Of a DNA stretch of 64,000 nucleotides, positions 27,611 through 36,092 are shown piece after piece. The position numbers and the translations under genes are program-made. Source of the DNA: Rhodopseudomonas palustris (GTDB lineage Bacteria > Pseudomonadota > Alphaproteobacteria > Rhizobiales > Xanthobacteraceae); contig NZ_QKQS01000010.1 in NCBI RefSeq assembly GCF_003226555.1, positions 24,786 through 88,785 of the forward strand, read 5' to 3'. Below the pieces are notes generated by a model. The model searched no databases, was not told where the DNA came from, and worked only from the letters and a program-made list of their open reading frames with translations. Positions within the stretch are counted from its first letter, which is position 1. Every line of letters starts with the position of its first letter.

Positions 27611-29062
27611 TTACAGAGTGCGATGACCCGCGTCGGCGAGATCCGGCGACCTCACCTCTCTCCGCTCCCGCGTGGCCAGAGCCAGACCGCAGCCGACCAA
27701 AATATCAAAGGGGATCGAGTAGCCGGGAACCTGCAGCGGAAAGTCGATCAGCGAATGCAGATAGGTCATGACCATGATGCCGCTGATGGCGCACAGAAAG
27801 GTCCGGCTTTGTCCGGTCGAACGCTTACCCGCTAGCGCCACGATCGCCAACGAGCAAACGGCCGACACCCAAACGAGCAATGCGATCGGGAGCCCCATTT
27901 CGACTGCGATTTCGACGAGCGTCGAATGGGCGTAGTCCCAAACGCCCCACATCGACATATCGCTTCCTCGAAGAGCTGGAAAAACATCTGCAAACGCTCC
28001 GGCCCCAATGCCGAGCATCGGGCTTTCGACGATAGCACGCAAAGCATACTTGTATGCTGTCCAGCGGCCTTCGTCGAACATGCCGCGCGTCATGACACTT
28101 TGGCTTTGCGCCAGCCATAGCGCGATCACGATCAGGCCAACGGCCGCGAGCAACAGACCATGGGCTAGGCGAAGCCGATATTGTCCGGCCACCAGTTGGA
28201 CGATCGCGGCAAAGAGCCCCAGAACGGCACAAGCAAGACCCGCGCGAGAGCCGGTGGCGAGTAGCGCGAAGAAGCAGAGCAGGCCTGCCGCGGCGCGAGT
28301 GGCAATCTGGATTCCTACCGCTTCATTGGACGGGCTGAGCATCAACAGCCGCAGCGAAAGTGGTCCAAGGGACTTCAGTTCGTGCTGGACCGAACATATC
28401 CACAAGATCACACCGGCGCCAAACAACGCGGCGGCAGTATTGTGATTGATGAAAGTGGCCGTCAGATCCGCCTGGTATGCGGTCTTCTGCTGCCAAAGAA
28501 TGAACCCGGGCGTGAAGGCCCGGGCAAGCAAACCGTACAACGCGTAGAGCAAGATCGAGTAGCGAGCGACCTTGAACAGTGTCTCAGAGTTGCCACGCGA
28601 GGTTCCGATCCAGAAGCCCGCCAGTACCGATGTGATCAGAAGAAGGTAGTGCCCAACGGATGTGACAGGAATCTCCGCGCGAGCGGATATTCTCGGAGAG
28701 ATAGGGAGATGAACGAGCGCGCCGGCCCTCTCCCAAGAGATCGAGTTGGCTCCGACCGACAGCCCAGGGATGATCTGTGTGGCCGCGACCACGCCATAGG
28801 CACCGCAGACCGCCAAGAATGAGAGCAGGATGTGAAATTGAGCACGGGTAACGGGACGTAGCGGACGACCAAGAAGGCTGAGCGACAGCACAACCAGCCA
28901 GGTCAGTACCCAGACGTTGTCGACGGACCCGAATGGCAGCGGCGCCAGTGCAAACGTTGCAAGAGAGAAACCCAGTGAGATCTTCCCGAGAACTTCGGCG
29001 TGCGGTGGCTTTGTATCCACATCCACCACCGAAGCAATCGGAGAGATCCTATCGGTCACCAC
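27611..29062 (-). CDS. O-antigen ligase/polymerase family membrane protein
   Basis: 483 aa with about 12 helices. The Wzy_C-type motif is clear: ATGSRAGLACAVLGLF near residue 265, then RWTAYKYALRAIVESPMLGIGAGAF near 335-360 and a His in DYAHSTLVEIAVEMGLP near 380. These residues belong to the large periplasmic loop of the family. It either polymerises the EPS repeat or ligates glycan to an acceptor. Its ATG overlaps the export lipoprotein stop by 7 bp, so the two form an operon. The locus thus has two such proteins, this one the more canonical. Confidence 0.92.
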   Translation of the reverse strand: MVTDRISPIASVVDVDTKPPHAEVLGKISLGFSLATFALAPLPFGSVDNVWVLTWLVVLSLSLLGRPLRPVTRAQFHILLSFLAVCGAYGVVAATQIIPGLSVGANSISWERAGALVHLPISPRISARAEIPVTSVGHYLLLITSVLAGFWIGTSRGNSETLFKVARYSILLYALYGLLARAFTPGFILWQQKTAYQADLTATFINHNTAAALFGAGVILWICSVQHELKSLGPLSLRLLMLSPSNEAVGIQIATRAAAGLLCFFALLATGSRAGLACAVLGLFAAIVQLVAGQYRLRLAHGLLLAAVGLIVIALWLAQSQSVMTRGMFDEGRWTAYKYALRAIVESPMLGIGAGAFADVFPALRGSDMSMWGVWDYAHSTLVEIAVEMGLPIALLVWVSAVCSLAIVALAGKRSTGQSRTFLCAISGIMVMTYLHSLIDFPLQVPGYSIPFDILVGCGLALATRERREVRSPDLADAGHRTL

Positions 29063-30276
29063 CGAGTCTTCGTCGCAGCGTTCACATTGATTGCAGCGTT
29101 GGACACGTTCGACGTGGTATTCGCCGTGTTGTTGATCAGAGTCAGCAACTTATAGTAATCGACCACCCGCGCATTCGCCACATACATGACGTCCTTGCTT
29201 CGGATCTGGAAGCCCGAGGCCAGCAGCATACCGGACGGATCACGCAGGTTGACGTGATAGATGGTCGGAATGCGATCGTAAACGAAGCGGTGAGTGTCGA
29301 CGCCAAGCTTGTCGAGTAATGGCCGATCCTCGTAGCGGAAGACGAAGACCTCGGCTGGGTCCGACTGCTGATCGTTGAGGCCGCCGGCCTTGCCTATCGC
29401 CTGGGCCAGGGTCAGGGTCTCGACGTCGAACGTCAGTTCGGAGTTGTAACCAAACACATTCTGATTGAGAGCCCCGAGAGCCGTGAAGGTCGGCGCTTCT
29501 CTCGTGAGGAAGATAACGTCGTTGGGACGGACAAAGATGTTCTCGGACGGATCATGGACGATGCGGCTCAGGAGCACCTTGACCTTCCGGCCGTCGCGCT
29601 GAAGCGTCACGTAACTCTCGATCGCCTCGTACTTCGGCCCCCCTGCGCGGGCGATTAGGGCGAGAAGCCGCTCGCCGACGCTGTTGAGCGCAAAAACTCC
29701 CGGAGCATTGACGTCACCCAAAACACTTACGACGCTCGAATGCTGCTGATTCAGACTGACGACCACCTGCGGCTCGATCGCCCTATTCCGGAGCCTTGCG
29801 ACCACCGCTTGCTGCACTTCGGGAAGCGTTCGTCCCGCCGCAGCCACTTCGCCAGCATAAGGAACGGAGATATTGCCGCGCTGGTCAACGGCCTGTGGCG
29901 GCAGGTCGACGAAGTTACCGGGGCGAGCGCCGGCAGACTGACCAGGGGTGAACAGTCCCCCTGGCGCGGCTTCAAAGATCGAGATGTTCAGAACGTCCCC
30001 GACGCCGACCACTTGCTGAGGCTTCGGACGCCTGTCTTTGAACGAGCCCTTGAACGACACGACGTTCGGCTGGGACAGGAAGCCAATGGTATCAGCCGAG
30101 ACGTCTACCAGCGCATAGGGCAACGCGGCCGTCGACCGAACCCCCGCGGTCGCATAGTTTTCGACAGATTCGCTTGACGGCCCCGTACCAGGCAGAACCG
30201 CGCACGCTGACATCAAAACCAGCAACAGCAGGCCAGCAAGCACCTGAAAAGCCTTGCGGATCACGCCCAACCTCAT
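29056..30276 (-). CDS. Wza-like polysaccharide export outer-membrane lipoprotein
   Basis: 406 aa. A lipoprotein signal ends in LLVLMSACAVLPG, with the lipidated Cys near residue 25. The polysaccharide-export domain follows: VGVGDVLNISIFEA near 92, ISVPYAGEVAAAGRTLPEVQQAV near 137, then SLBB-type segments (VSVLGDVNAPGVFALN near 190 and FTALGALNQNVFGYN near 262). It would form the outer-membrane exit pore with the Wzc-like kinase. First gene of a two-gene minus-strand operon with the ligase. Confidence 0.95.
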   Translation of the reverse strand: MRLGVIRKAFQVLAGLLLLVLMSACAVLPGTGPSSESVENYATAGVRSTAALPYALVDVSADTIGFLSQPNVVSFKGSFKDRRPKPQQVVGVGDVLNISIFEAAPGGLFTPGQSAGARPGNFVDLPPQAVDQRGNISVPYAGEVAAAGRTLPEVQQAVVARLRNRAIEPQVVVSLNQQHSSVVSVLGDVNAPGVFALNSVGERLLALIARAGGPKYEAIESYVTLQRDGRKVKVLLSRIVHDPSENIFVRPNDVIFLTREAPTFTALGALNQNVFGYNSELTFDVETLTLAQAIGKAGGLNDQQSDPAEVFVFRYEDRPLLDKLGVDTHRFVYDRIPTIYHVNLRDPSGMLLASGFQIRSKDVMYVANARVVDYYKLLTLINNTANTTSNVSNAAINVNAATKTRW

Positions 30277-30966
30277 TGCATCGCGCCACAGGGCCCGCGG
30301 TCAACCAACTTCGGTAGGCGCGTCCAGGGGACGAACATAAATCTGCGGCCTAGTCGGATTGACAACAGGTCCCTCCGATTCGAGCCTCGAATATCTCCCA
30401 GGACCCTACTGACAGCGCACAGGCTTTTGAAGATGCCAGCCCCTGCGGTTCCTCATTCTCCGGAGACACGTTGCAGTTGCGCCACACCAACCAATGCTAT
30501 TCAGTAGCTCTGTGACCAGAATGTCCCATTACCGCCCTTCGGCGGTCGAGTCATTCCCGTCCCTTGCTACCTGATAGGGCCGGCCGAAGCTCCGGCACAG
30601 GGCCGCCTCCGATCAAAGGTCTGTACGATATTCCTGCCAAGCCCCTCCACCGACGTCGCCCCCCTGGAATTCCGTCCTAGTTCTGCAGCGGCGAAGACAA
30701 CTAAACAATTGATGTTTTTACAAATTCGCTGCCGGCAGATCATCGCACCGCGCACTGATTGATCGCCCCTCCTCAAATTGAACAAAGTTCCACTCAGTAT
30801 CGCTTGGCAGTCATCTGTTCATGTAATCAGGAGTGATCGGTTCTCAGGTAGCTGACCTGAAACGGGGGCGCCCCCGAAAAGGCGCTTGTGGGGGACTGCA
30901 AATGATCGATCAATCGCTTCGACTGAGCTTGAGTCACGCCGAGGGAGGAAGCCGCAGGAGGCCATA
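30277..30966. promoter_or_regulatory. Intergenic region upstream of the export operon
   Basis: 690 bp between the divergent export lipoprotein gene and a small membrane-protein gene. No supported gene. It holds a perfect 14-bp palindrome CGGGGGCGCCCCCG at 30863-30876 and an AT-rich patch near 30700-30820. Promoters for both neighbours are expected here. Confidence 0.45.
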
Positions 30967-31218
30967 ATGGCATATCTGGCTATTGCCTTAGCTCTGGCGG
31001 GCTTCTTGATTGGACTGAAATTTCGGCTCGTGGGACTGCTTCAAGCCCTCGCTTTGGTTCTGCTCCTGACGATCGGCATCTGCATCGGCTTCGGATACGG
31101 CTTCACAAAGACGATCGTGGTTGTGATAGCCGCTCAGGCAGCCATCCAGGCGGGGTATTTCTTCGGCCTACTCGCACAGACTCTGTATCAGTCTCGCCGC
31201 ACGCGCATGATTCTCTGA
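30967..31218 (+). CDS. Small polytopic membrane protein, 83 aa
   Basis: Start at the ATG at 30967, which follows an AGGAGG site by 5-6 nt; an upstream in-frame start lacks a site. Three hydrophobic segments (YLAIALALAGFLIGLKF, LLQALALVLLLTIGICIGFG, and TIVVVIAAQAAIQAGYFFGLLA) are followed by a basic tail QSRRTRMIL. Such exopolysaccharide-associated small membrane proteins are frequent in Bradyrhizobium/Rhodopseudomonas EPS loci. Function unknown. Confidence 0.7.
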   Translation: MAYLAIALALAGFLIGLKFRLVGLLQALALVLLLTIGICIGFGYGFTKTIVVVIAAQAAIQAGYFFGLLAQTLYQSRRTRMIL

Positions 31219-31455
31219 ATGCGCGTCTCGGTTCCTGCCAAAGCTGGGATGAGCGGGCGTCGATCCGGTCGGGAATACTGCCTATGCCTTCTGAAGTGGC
31301 CTCGCACCAATCCGAACAGCGAGGCCGTCACTGAACCTCTCTGAGACAATTCGCACCTTGGATGCCAATCCTTGTGCTACAACAGTACTCTAGCGTAACC
31401 CTCTTTGCCGGGTCGATACTTGGTGAGATATTCGGATTTTGTTTCGGAGACTGAT

Positions 31456-31737
31456 ATGAACTTCAGTAAGGTTGCGATCATTTCGCTGATTTTGAGCAGC
31501 TTGGCCACCGTGGCTTCTGAGCCAGCGGCTGCTCGAAATCGGCTCTATCCTGTCACGACATGCGGCCCGGATCAGGCCTACCTCTGCAAGCTACATGGCT
31601 CGTTCGACGGCGCGCCATTCCACTACAATCTGGCCATCCATCCAGCTTGTATCAAGACGGTCAACAGAGGTCGCCGCTACGGGCGTGAATTTGTCATTGT
31701 TTGCGGTAGCCCCGCACGTCCGATGGTTTGGTGGTGA
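31456..31737 (+). CDS. Small secreted protein, 93 aa
   Basis: The ATG at 31456 gives a signal peptide (MNFSKVAIISLILSSLATVA, cleavage near EPAAA). The mature part has four Cys residues (TTCGPD, YLCKLHG, PACIKTV, IVCGSP), suggesting two disulfides. A CGPDQAYLCKLHG-type stretch is seen in small exported rhizobial proteins of unknown role. Convergent with the next gene. Confidence 0.6.
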   Translation: MNFSKVAIISLILSSLATVASEPAAARNRLYPVTTCGPDQAYLCKLHGSFDGAPFHYNLAIHPACIKTVNRGRRYGREFVIVCGSPARPMVWW

Positions 31738-31794
31738 CCCGCCTCTCCGTTGGAAAAACTTGGCAGGAATGAAACGTCGGTTTGGAATCAGCGC

Positions 31795-32019
31795 CTACCT
31801 GTCCGACCGAATTCCGGAATTGTTCTGCGTTCCCTGCCGACTAGAGAAATCGTTGGCATTTCCTCGACCCGCTTGAGACCGATCCGCTGCACCAGCGTTA
31901 TTCGCTCCGCGGTCGCGGACCAGATTTCCGTACATATCCCGCTGTGGCGCCACCGTCTGCGCAAACGCACTCCCCGCCATGAACAGGATGGCAGGCACCA
32001 CCAAGATCAGAGCCTTCAT
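31795..32019 (-). CDS. Small secreted protein, 74 aa
   Basis: The ATG at 32019 gives a strong signal peptide (MKALILVVPAILFMAGSAFAQ). The mature segment is Asn/Gln/Arg-rich and low complexity (RGNANDFSSRQGTQNN), likely disordered. A GAGGATCTC ribosome site precedes the start. The ATG nine codons upstream is rejected because it extends the signal's n-region with acidic residues. No known function. Confidence 0.6.
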   Translation of the reverse strand: MKALILVVPAILFMAGSAFAQTVAPQRDMYGNLVRDRGANNAGAADRSQAGRGNANDFSSRQGTQNNSGIRSDR

Positions 32020-32486
32020 GAGATCCTCCCAGACCAAGACGTTCAAGAGTAACCAACAATGAAGGGGTTACAAATCGGCAAACCAGGGCGCCGCCGCTCA
32101 AATTGACTGCGAACGCCGAAGCAGCCGTCGGCGGGTAACGCTGGAGATCTCGGAGTACAAGCCGTTACTCAGGATCTACCAGCCCGCACAGATGCGAACC
32201 GAGCTCTGCTCCATTCGCTCCGTTTCCGATGACGACCTCGGCGGCTGCGATTGGCAGTGCCGCGCCCCTCTCGCAGCCTGAGAGGTGGCTAGCCTTTGTC
32301 GCCGCCGGCAGCGATTCGCCCGATCCATCGGCCCGCGCGGCGCATCGAGGACATCAAGGCTGACAGAGCGAATGCCCGCTAGCGTTCATTAGGCTGTGGG
32401 ATGCAAACTCATCGTCTTTGAAAGTTGCCGCGCAGCCTCAAGATCCGCGCAAACAATACCGACGGTTCACAGACCGATCGGTTGGA
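32020..32486. other. Intergenic region before the tRNA fragment
   Basis: 467 bp with no supported gene. It is the last sequence on the left side before the integrated element and should be ordinary chromosome downstream of tRNA-Tyr in an element-free relative. Confidence 0.4.
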
Positions 32487-32546
32487 TGGTGGGGGAGGCA
32501 GGACTCGAACCTGCGAAGCCATGAGGCGGCTGATTTACAGTCAGTC
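32487..32546 (-). tRNA. 3' fragment of tRNA-Tyr (GTA), element attachment site
   Basis: Read on the minus strand, the sequence has a Tyr anticodon arm CTGACTGTAAATCAG, a long class II variable arm, a perfect T arm (GCAGG TTCGAGT CCTGC), acceptor strand CTCCCCC, discriminator A and CCA. The 5' half is wrong: no D-arm consensus follows, and the potential 5' acceptor (GGAGGGG) does not pair properly with the 3' strand. This is the pattern left when an element integrates at a tRNA 3' end and displaces it. The adjacent recombinase gene supports that. The intact gene should lie at the other element boundary, not found in this window. Confidence 0.7.
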
Positions 32547-32583
32547 CAGGTCCCATTTCTCAGGCTCCAGGTTCCCCTCCTAT

Positions 32584-32609
32584 GGGAAGCTAAGTCCAGT
32601 TAGCTTCCC
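32584..32609. repeat. 26-bp palindrome copy 1
   Basis: Arms GGGAAGCTAA and TTAGCTTCCC are exact reverse complements around GTCCAG. It lies between the tRNA fragment and the recombinase gene. A second copy differing at 3 of 26 positions is at 35856-35881. Could be recombinase arm sites or paired terminators. Confidence 0.7.
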
Positions 32610-32750
32610 ATGAGATTTCAAGCATTTACCACGGAAGCGGGGAATAGCGGAGAGCGGTCAGCAGGATATTGACCAAGGCACATCTGCGCGCGAGCGTGCC
32701 CCAGTTGGGACCCAGATAGGCCTGGGACCAGCTTTTCTGGAGACGCTGCC

Positions 32751-34205
32751 GTGCCCGACCTCATCACCGCCAAGACGCTCGCCAAGGCGCTGCGCGACCA
32801 GCGCGACGGTCAGCGCTACGACGTCATCGATAGCCGGGTTCCCGGGCTCGAGCTCCGTGTCAAGCCGCGCGGCGTCAGGTGGTCGATGCGGTGCCGGCTC
32901 CATGGTGAGCGGAAGCGCTACGACCTCGGGCCGGCCGTCGCCGGCGACCAGGACATCGGCGGCCTGTCGATCGACGGCGCCCGGGCGCGCGCAGCGCGGA
33001 TCTCCGAAATAGTCCGTGCCGGCCACAACCCGGCGACATACCTCGCCGCCGCCTCCGCCGGCGTGTCGATAGAGACCCAGCGCAAGGTCGACGCCGAGCG
33101 GCCGAAGCCGTCATGGACATGGGAAGCGGCTGTCGAATCCTTCCTCGCCGACGTCCTGCGCACCAATCGACCGGACACGCATCGTGACTACCGCGGCAAG
33201 CTACGGGTCCCCGAGCTCGGCCGCTTCGCCGGCCGGCCGGTCGCCGCCATCACCCGCAATGAGATGGCCTCCGCGATCGCCGCGGTCCACGGGAGAGGCG
33301 CCGAGGTGATGTCCGAGGGCATGGTCCGGGTCATCAAGCGGCTCTGGAGCTGGCTCGCCGAGGCGGTGCGGCAGGACGAGACGTCTGTGGCCGACGGCGT
33401 GATGCTCAAGCTGGCGGCCCCTGCCCGCACCAGATCGGAAATCGGCGAGGAAGCCTTCGACCCCGACGCGGAAGCGGGCGACGCGCCGCCGGAGATCGAG
33501 ATCGGGCGGGCCCTGGCGCTGGCCAGGCTGGGATGCCTGCCGGAGCGGATCGGGCTCGGGATCCAGCTGCTGATTGGCACTGTGCAGCGCCGGCGGGCCG
33601 TGACTGGCGCGAACCGATGGCGCTTCCGGACATACGCGGAGGTGAATTCCGAGAGCGCCTGGTACGTCCCGCCGTATTTCCGCAAGAGCGGCACGAAGCG
33701 CGGATCTCGGTCTCACCTCGTGCCGTGCGTCGGCTGGGTCTCCGACGTCGTCGAGCGCCTCGATCGCCTGGCTGATTTCGAGGGGTCGCAGGGATGGCTC
33801 TTCCCCGCCGGCGCAACCAACAAGTCGTCGCGCCCCCACGCCGAGGCCGGGTTACTGAACGACTATCTCGGCGCGATGCCGGGCGTCGGCTGGTCACCGC
33901 ACGGCGTCAGGTACGCCTTTGCGAGCTACGGCGAGCGCGACCTCGGATTCGCGCCCAGCGAGGCTCGGTTGATCCTGGACCACATGGAAGGAGTCGAGCC
34001 GACAGACGTCACCGGGCTTTTCTACTCGAGCGACCCTAAGATCGGCCGCAAGCGCGAGCTCATGCGGGCGTGGACGGACTGGTGCGACGACTGGTGCGAC
34101 CGCGCGGTTCGCGAGGACACCGCGCTGCGCGATCGCGATCTAATGCAGGCTGAGATCCGGCGGGCGCGGTACCGGCGCGGCTCCGCCGAGGACGAGGCGG
34201 CGTAA
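32751..34205 (+). CDS. Tyrosine recombinase (integrase)
   Basis: 484 aa, GTG start preceded by GGAGAC. The N-terminal region has the DUF4102-like fold of P4-type integrases (TAKTLAKALRDQ...DSRVPGLELRVKPRG). A SAM-like core-binding domain covers about 120-210. The catalytic set is RRRAV near 280, HGVRYAF near 385, DHMEG near 410, and the nucleophile Tyr in GLFYSSD near 424. Such enzymes insert elements at tRNA 3' ends, matching the tRNA-Tyr fragment 200 bp upstream. The C-terminal tail is charged and longer than usual. Confidence 0.93.
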   Translation: MPDLITAKTLAKALRDQRDGQRYDVIDSRVPGLELRVKPRGVRWSMRCRLHGERKRYDLGPAVAGDQDIGGLSIDGARARAARISEIVRAGHNPATYLAAASAGVSIETQRKVDAERPKPSWTWEAAVESFLADVLRTNRPDTHRDYRGKLRVPELGRFAGRPVAAITRNEMASAIAAVHGRGAEVMSEGMVRVIKRLWSWLAEAVRQDETSVADGVMLKLAAPARTRSEIGEEAFDPDAEAGDAPPEIEIGRALALARLGCLPERIGLGIQLLIGTVQRRRAVTGANRWRFRTYAEVNSESAWYVPPYFRKSGTKRGSRSHLVPCVGWVSDVVERLDRLADFEGSQGWLFPAGATNKSSRPHAEAGLLNDYLGAMPGVGWSPHGVRYAFASYGERDLGFAPSEARLILDHMEGVEPTDVTGLFYSSDPKIGRKRELMRAWTDWCDDWCDRAVREDTALRDRDLMQAEIRRARYRRGSAEDEAA

Positions 34206-34230
34206 GAGATTTTCTGCAGATCTCTTACGC
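34200..34230. terminator. Bidirectional terminator-like hairpin between convergent genes
   Basis: GCGTAAGAGAT at 34200-34210 and ATCTCTTACGC at 34220-34230 form a perfect 11-bp stem with a 9-nt loop. The integrase stop codon lies inside the left arm, and the convergent HTH gene stops at 34233. No long T-tract follows. Confidence 0.65.
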
Positions 34231-34232
34231 GA

Positions 34233-34505
34233 TCACTCGCTGAGCTCCGACCGCATCTTCCGGCCGGCCTCTTCGACTCGATCTGCGACCTTGCGCATCC
34301 GGCCGGCCTCCGTGATCAGCGCGTCGGCGACGCGTCCGTATACGTCGTCGGTGACCGCGCGCTGGTCGCTGTCATCGCGCGCGAAGATCTTCGTGATCAG
34401 GCTTTGCGATACGCCTACTAGGCGCGATAACGGAAGCTGCCACCGGTCTCCGTAGAGCAAGCGGCCGGCGGCTTCGATACGAGAGTGCCTTGTCGATTTC
34501 GTCAT
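34233..34505 (-). CDS. Small helix-turn-helix protein, likely element regulator
   Basis: 90 aa from the ATG at 34505; in-frame starts upstream overlap the preceding gene. Residues 17-42 (LLYGDRWQLPLSRLVGVSQSL and ITKIF) form a helix-turn-helix like phage Cro/excisionase-type proteins. The C-terminal half is a charged helix (KVADRVEEAGRKMRSELSE). It follows the 209-aa gene by 7 bp and converges on the integrase, a typical spot for a repressor or recombination directionality factor. Neither role is proven. Confidence 0.7.
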   Translation of the reverse strand: MTKSTRHSRIEAAGRLLYGDRWQLPLSRLVGVSQSLITKIFARDDSDQRAVTDDVYGRVADALITEAGRMRKVADRVEEAGRKMRSELSE

Positions 34506-34512
34506 GACCACC

Positions 34513-35142
34513 TCACGCAAGCTCGGCCAGGGCCGCATCGTCTTCAAGTGAGATCGACGGCCGGATCGGCTCCGGCGACGGAGTGACGAAGAGGATCGTC
34601 GGCCGCGGATCCCAGGTGCCGAGCATCGGCAGCGCAAGTCCAGCCGCAGAATACGCTTCGTGAGCCACCGCGCGTCCGCGCCACGCCGACCTCGCCCAGG
34701 CATTCCGCGGATCGCGAGTGCCTCCGTCGGCGACGACCCACCTGGTGGCCTCCGCCCAACTGTCGTGGTCGACGTCGGCGCACGGCCGGATCCCGCGACC
34801 CTTCATCTGGGCGCAGACGTATTCGTAGGCCGGCTCCGGATGCCGGATCCCGAAGAGCGACGCGTACTCGTCGACCGCCTTCAGGCGTCCGCGTCCGGCG
34901 GCGATCTCGGTGACTGCGAAGGCCCGCCAAACGACCGCCCCGGCGGCGTCGGACAGCGCGACGCGGTGGATGCCGTCTGGGTCGGCCGGCCAGACGTCGA
35001 TGACGCCGGCGAGGATGACCGGGGCGTCTGTCTTCGCGCGCCGTCCGATCGCTCCGGAGAGACGCGGCTCGTCGCCGTCGATAGTTCTTATCGCCGCGAC
35101 GATGCGGGTCTTGGCTTCGGCTGTCAGGTTGAAGATGATCAT
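34513..35142 (-). CDS. Hypothetical protein, 209 aa
   Basis: MIIFNLTAEAKTRIVAAIR start with an upstream AGGGACC site. The protein has no signal or membrane segment. It is mixed alpha/beta in look, with several Trp residues in the middle (DHDSWAEATRWVV, RNAWARSAWRGR) and a proline-rich C-terminus. No family recognised. It lies in the minus-strand cluster 35723-34233 between two other small element genes. Confidence 0.65.
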   Translation of the reverse strand: MIIFNLTAEAKTRIVAAIRTIDGDEPRLSGAIGRRAKTDAPVILAGVIDVWPADPDGIHRVALSDAAGAVVWRAFAVTEIAAGRGRLKAVDEYASLFGIRHPEPAYEYVCAQMKGRGIRPCADVDHDSWAEATRWVVADGGTRDPRNAWARSAWRGRAVAHEAYSAAGLALPMLGTWDPRPTILFVTPSPEPIRPSISLEDDAALAELA

Positions 35143-35213
35143 GACTGGTCCCTCCTACGGCCCCGAGCCGGGTATGCCTCGCGGCCGCCCGGCGTGGGTC
35201 AATGTGTGGTCGG

Positions 35214-35723
35214 TCAGGCAGAATACTTGGCGTATTCTTCCGGTGTGCATGCGACGCCGTCGATTATGCTCCATCCGACGCAGCCGCCGCGGTCTTCGAT
35301 CGTGGACATCATGCCTCGCGTGGCGCCGGTCATCTTGTAGCCGCTGATGATATCGCCCTCCGTGACGACAATCCCTGCCTTTGCCAGTCCAGCCTTGGCG
35401 TCGGCGATCGCGGACTTTGGAGTGCCTCCGAACCCATGGATCGCGCCGTCTGTCGGAGTGAAGATGATGTAGACGCGAGGTAACAGAGCCATGTTGCGGT
35501 TGTGCTCGTCGCGGCTCTCGATCCACTCTTCGCAGCGCGGCCAGCCGAGTGTGACCATTAGCGCGGCGTCGAGCCCGTACGAGCTATCTTCGTCGTTTCC
35601 GACGCATGCGTCGGCGTAGAGACGCAAGCCTTCGATCGTCGGTCGCTCGTGCTCGCTGTCGCACTCATCGAGATATCCGTCCGCGATCCGCTCGGCCTCG
35701 TCGGTGTTGTTGATGTCGGTCAT
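35214..35723 (-). CDS. Acidic hypothetical protein, 169 aa
   Basis: Start at the ATG at 35723, preceded by GAGGGCT. The N-terminal half is very acidic (NNTDEAERIADGYLDECDSE, GNDEDSS). The second half (VYIIFTPTDGAIHGFGGT and TPEEYAKY) looks globular. It has the size and charge of phage-encoded inhibitor or DNA-mimic proteins, but that resemblance is compositional only. First gene of the element's minus-strand cluster; operator-like ATAGTAC repeats lie upstream. Confidence 0.65.
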   Translation of the reverse strand: MTDINNTDEAERIADGYLDECDSEHERPTIEGLRLYADACVGNDEDSSYGLDAALMVTLGWPRCEEWIESRDEHNRNMALLPRVYIIFTPTDGAIHGFGGTPKSAIADAKAGLAKAGIVVTEGDIISGYKMTGATRGMMSTIEDRGGCVGWSIIDGVACTPEEYAKYSA

Positions 35724-35785
35724 ATTGGAGCCCTCTTTGTTTCGGTTATCGACATCGGCGTCATTGCCTCTGTCTGTACTGAAAC

Positions 35786-35827
35786 ACATAGTACGTGTTT
35801 AACGGCACGTCAACTGACGTACTATGT
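35786..35827. promoter_or_regulatory. 11-bp inverted pair with ATAGTAC cores, candidate operator
   Basis: ACATAGTACGT at 35786-35796 and ACGTACTATGT at 35817-35827 are exact reverse complements separated by 20 bp, about two helical turns. A further ATAGTAC is at 35831. The same 7-mer occurs at 39270-39276 in another element promoter region. The pattern fits a regulator with paired sites just upstream of the 35723 gene. Confidence 0.55.
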
Positions 35828-35855
35828 TTTATAGTACACACTTTCGTGATGCGTC

Positions 35856-35881
35856 GGGAAGTTAACTGCAGTTAGCTTCCC
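35856..35881. repeat. 26-bp palindrome copy 2
   Basis: GGGAAGTTAA, CTGCAG, TTAGCTTCCC: near-perfect dyad, 23 of 26 positions identical to the palindrome at 32584-32609. The two copies flank the integrase and the three minus-strand genes. Confidence 0.7.
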
Positions 35882-35979
35882 TTAGATGCGAGTCTGGCTG
35901 AAAGAGTTGAGGGAATTGGCGACGCCGAAACCGACGATCTGGAGATCTGCGCGTCAAAAATGCGAGCAGTATCAATATT

Positions 35980-36024
35980 CCCTCAGACTTCCCCTCAAAC
36001 GATGAGTGGAAGTCTGAGGGGAAG
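35980..36024. repeat. Overlapping inverted repeats, alternative stems
   Basis: CCCTCAGACTTCC (35980-35992) pairs perfectly over 13 bp with 36008-36020. CTTCCCCTCA (35988-35997) pairs over 10 bp with 36015-36024. The two stems share bases and are mutually exclusive. They lie about 70-110 bp upstream of the gene at 36093. Confidence 0.65.
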
Positions 36025-36092
36025 TAGTCAGATTTTGAGGGACTTGCGCCAGCCGATCATCCGTATAGACCAGGTGTCCTGGAGGGGCTGAA

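Larger units (their letters stand above)
35724..36092. promoter_or_regulatory. Repeat-rich control region of the element
   Basis: 369 bp between divergent genes. It contains three ATAGTAC motifs (35788-35794, inverted at 35819-35825, 35831-35837), two of which lie in a perfect 11-bp inverted pair (35786-35796 with 35817-35827). The second 26-bp palindrome (35856-35881) and a complex overlapping inverted repeat (35980-36024) also lie here. No gene is supported. Confidence 0.7.

Noticed and set aside
30863..30876. 14-bp GC palindrome as terminator
   Set aside because: No T-tract and no gene ending nearby; could be chance in high-GC DNA.
32487..32580. Complete tRNA gene
   Set aside because: The 5' half has no D-arm consensus and its acceptor strand mismatches the 3' strand; only the 3' part is supported.
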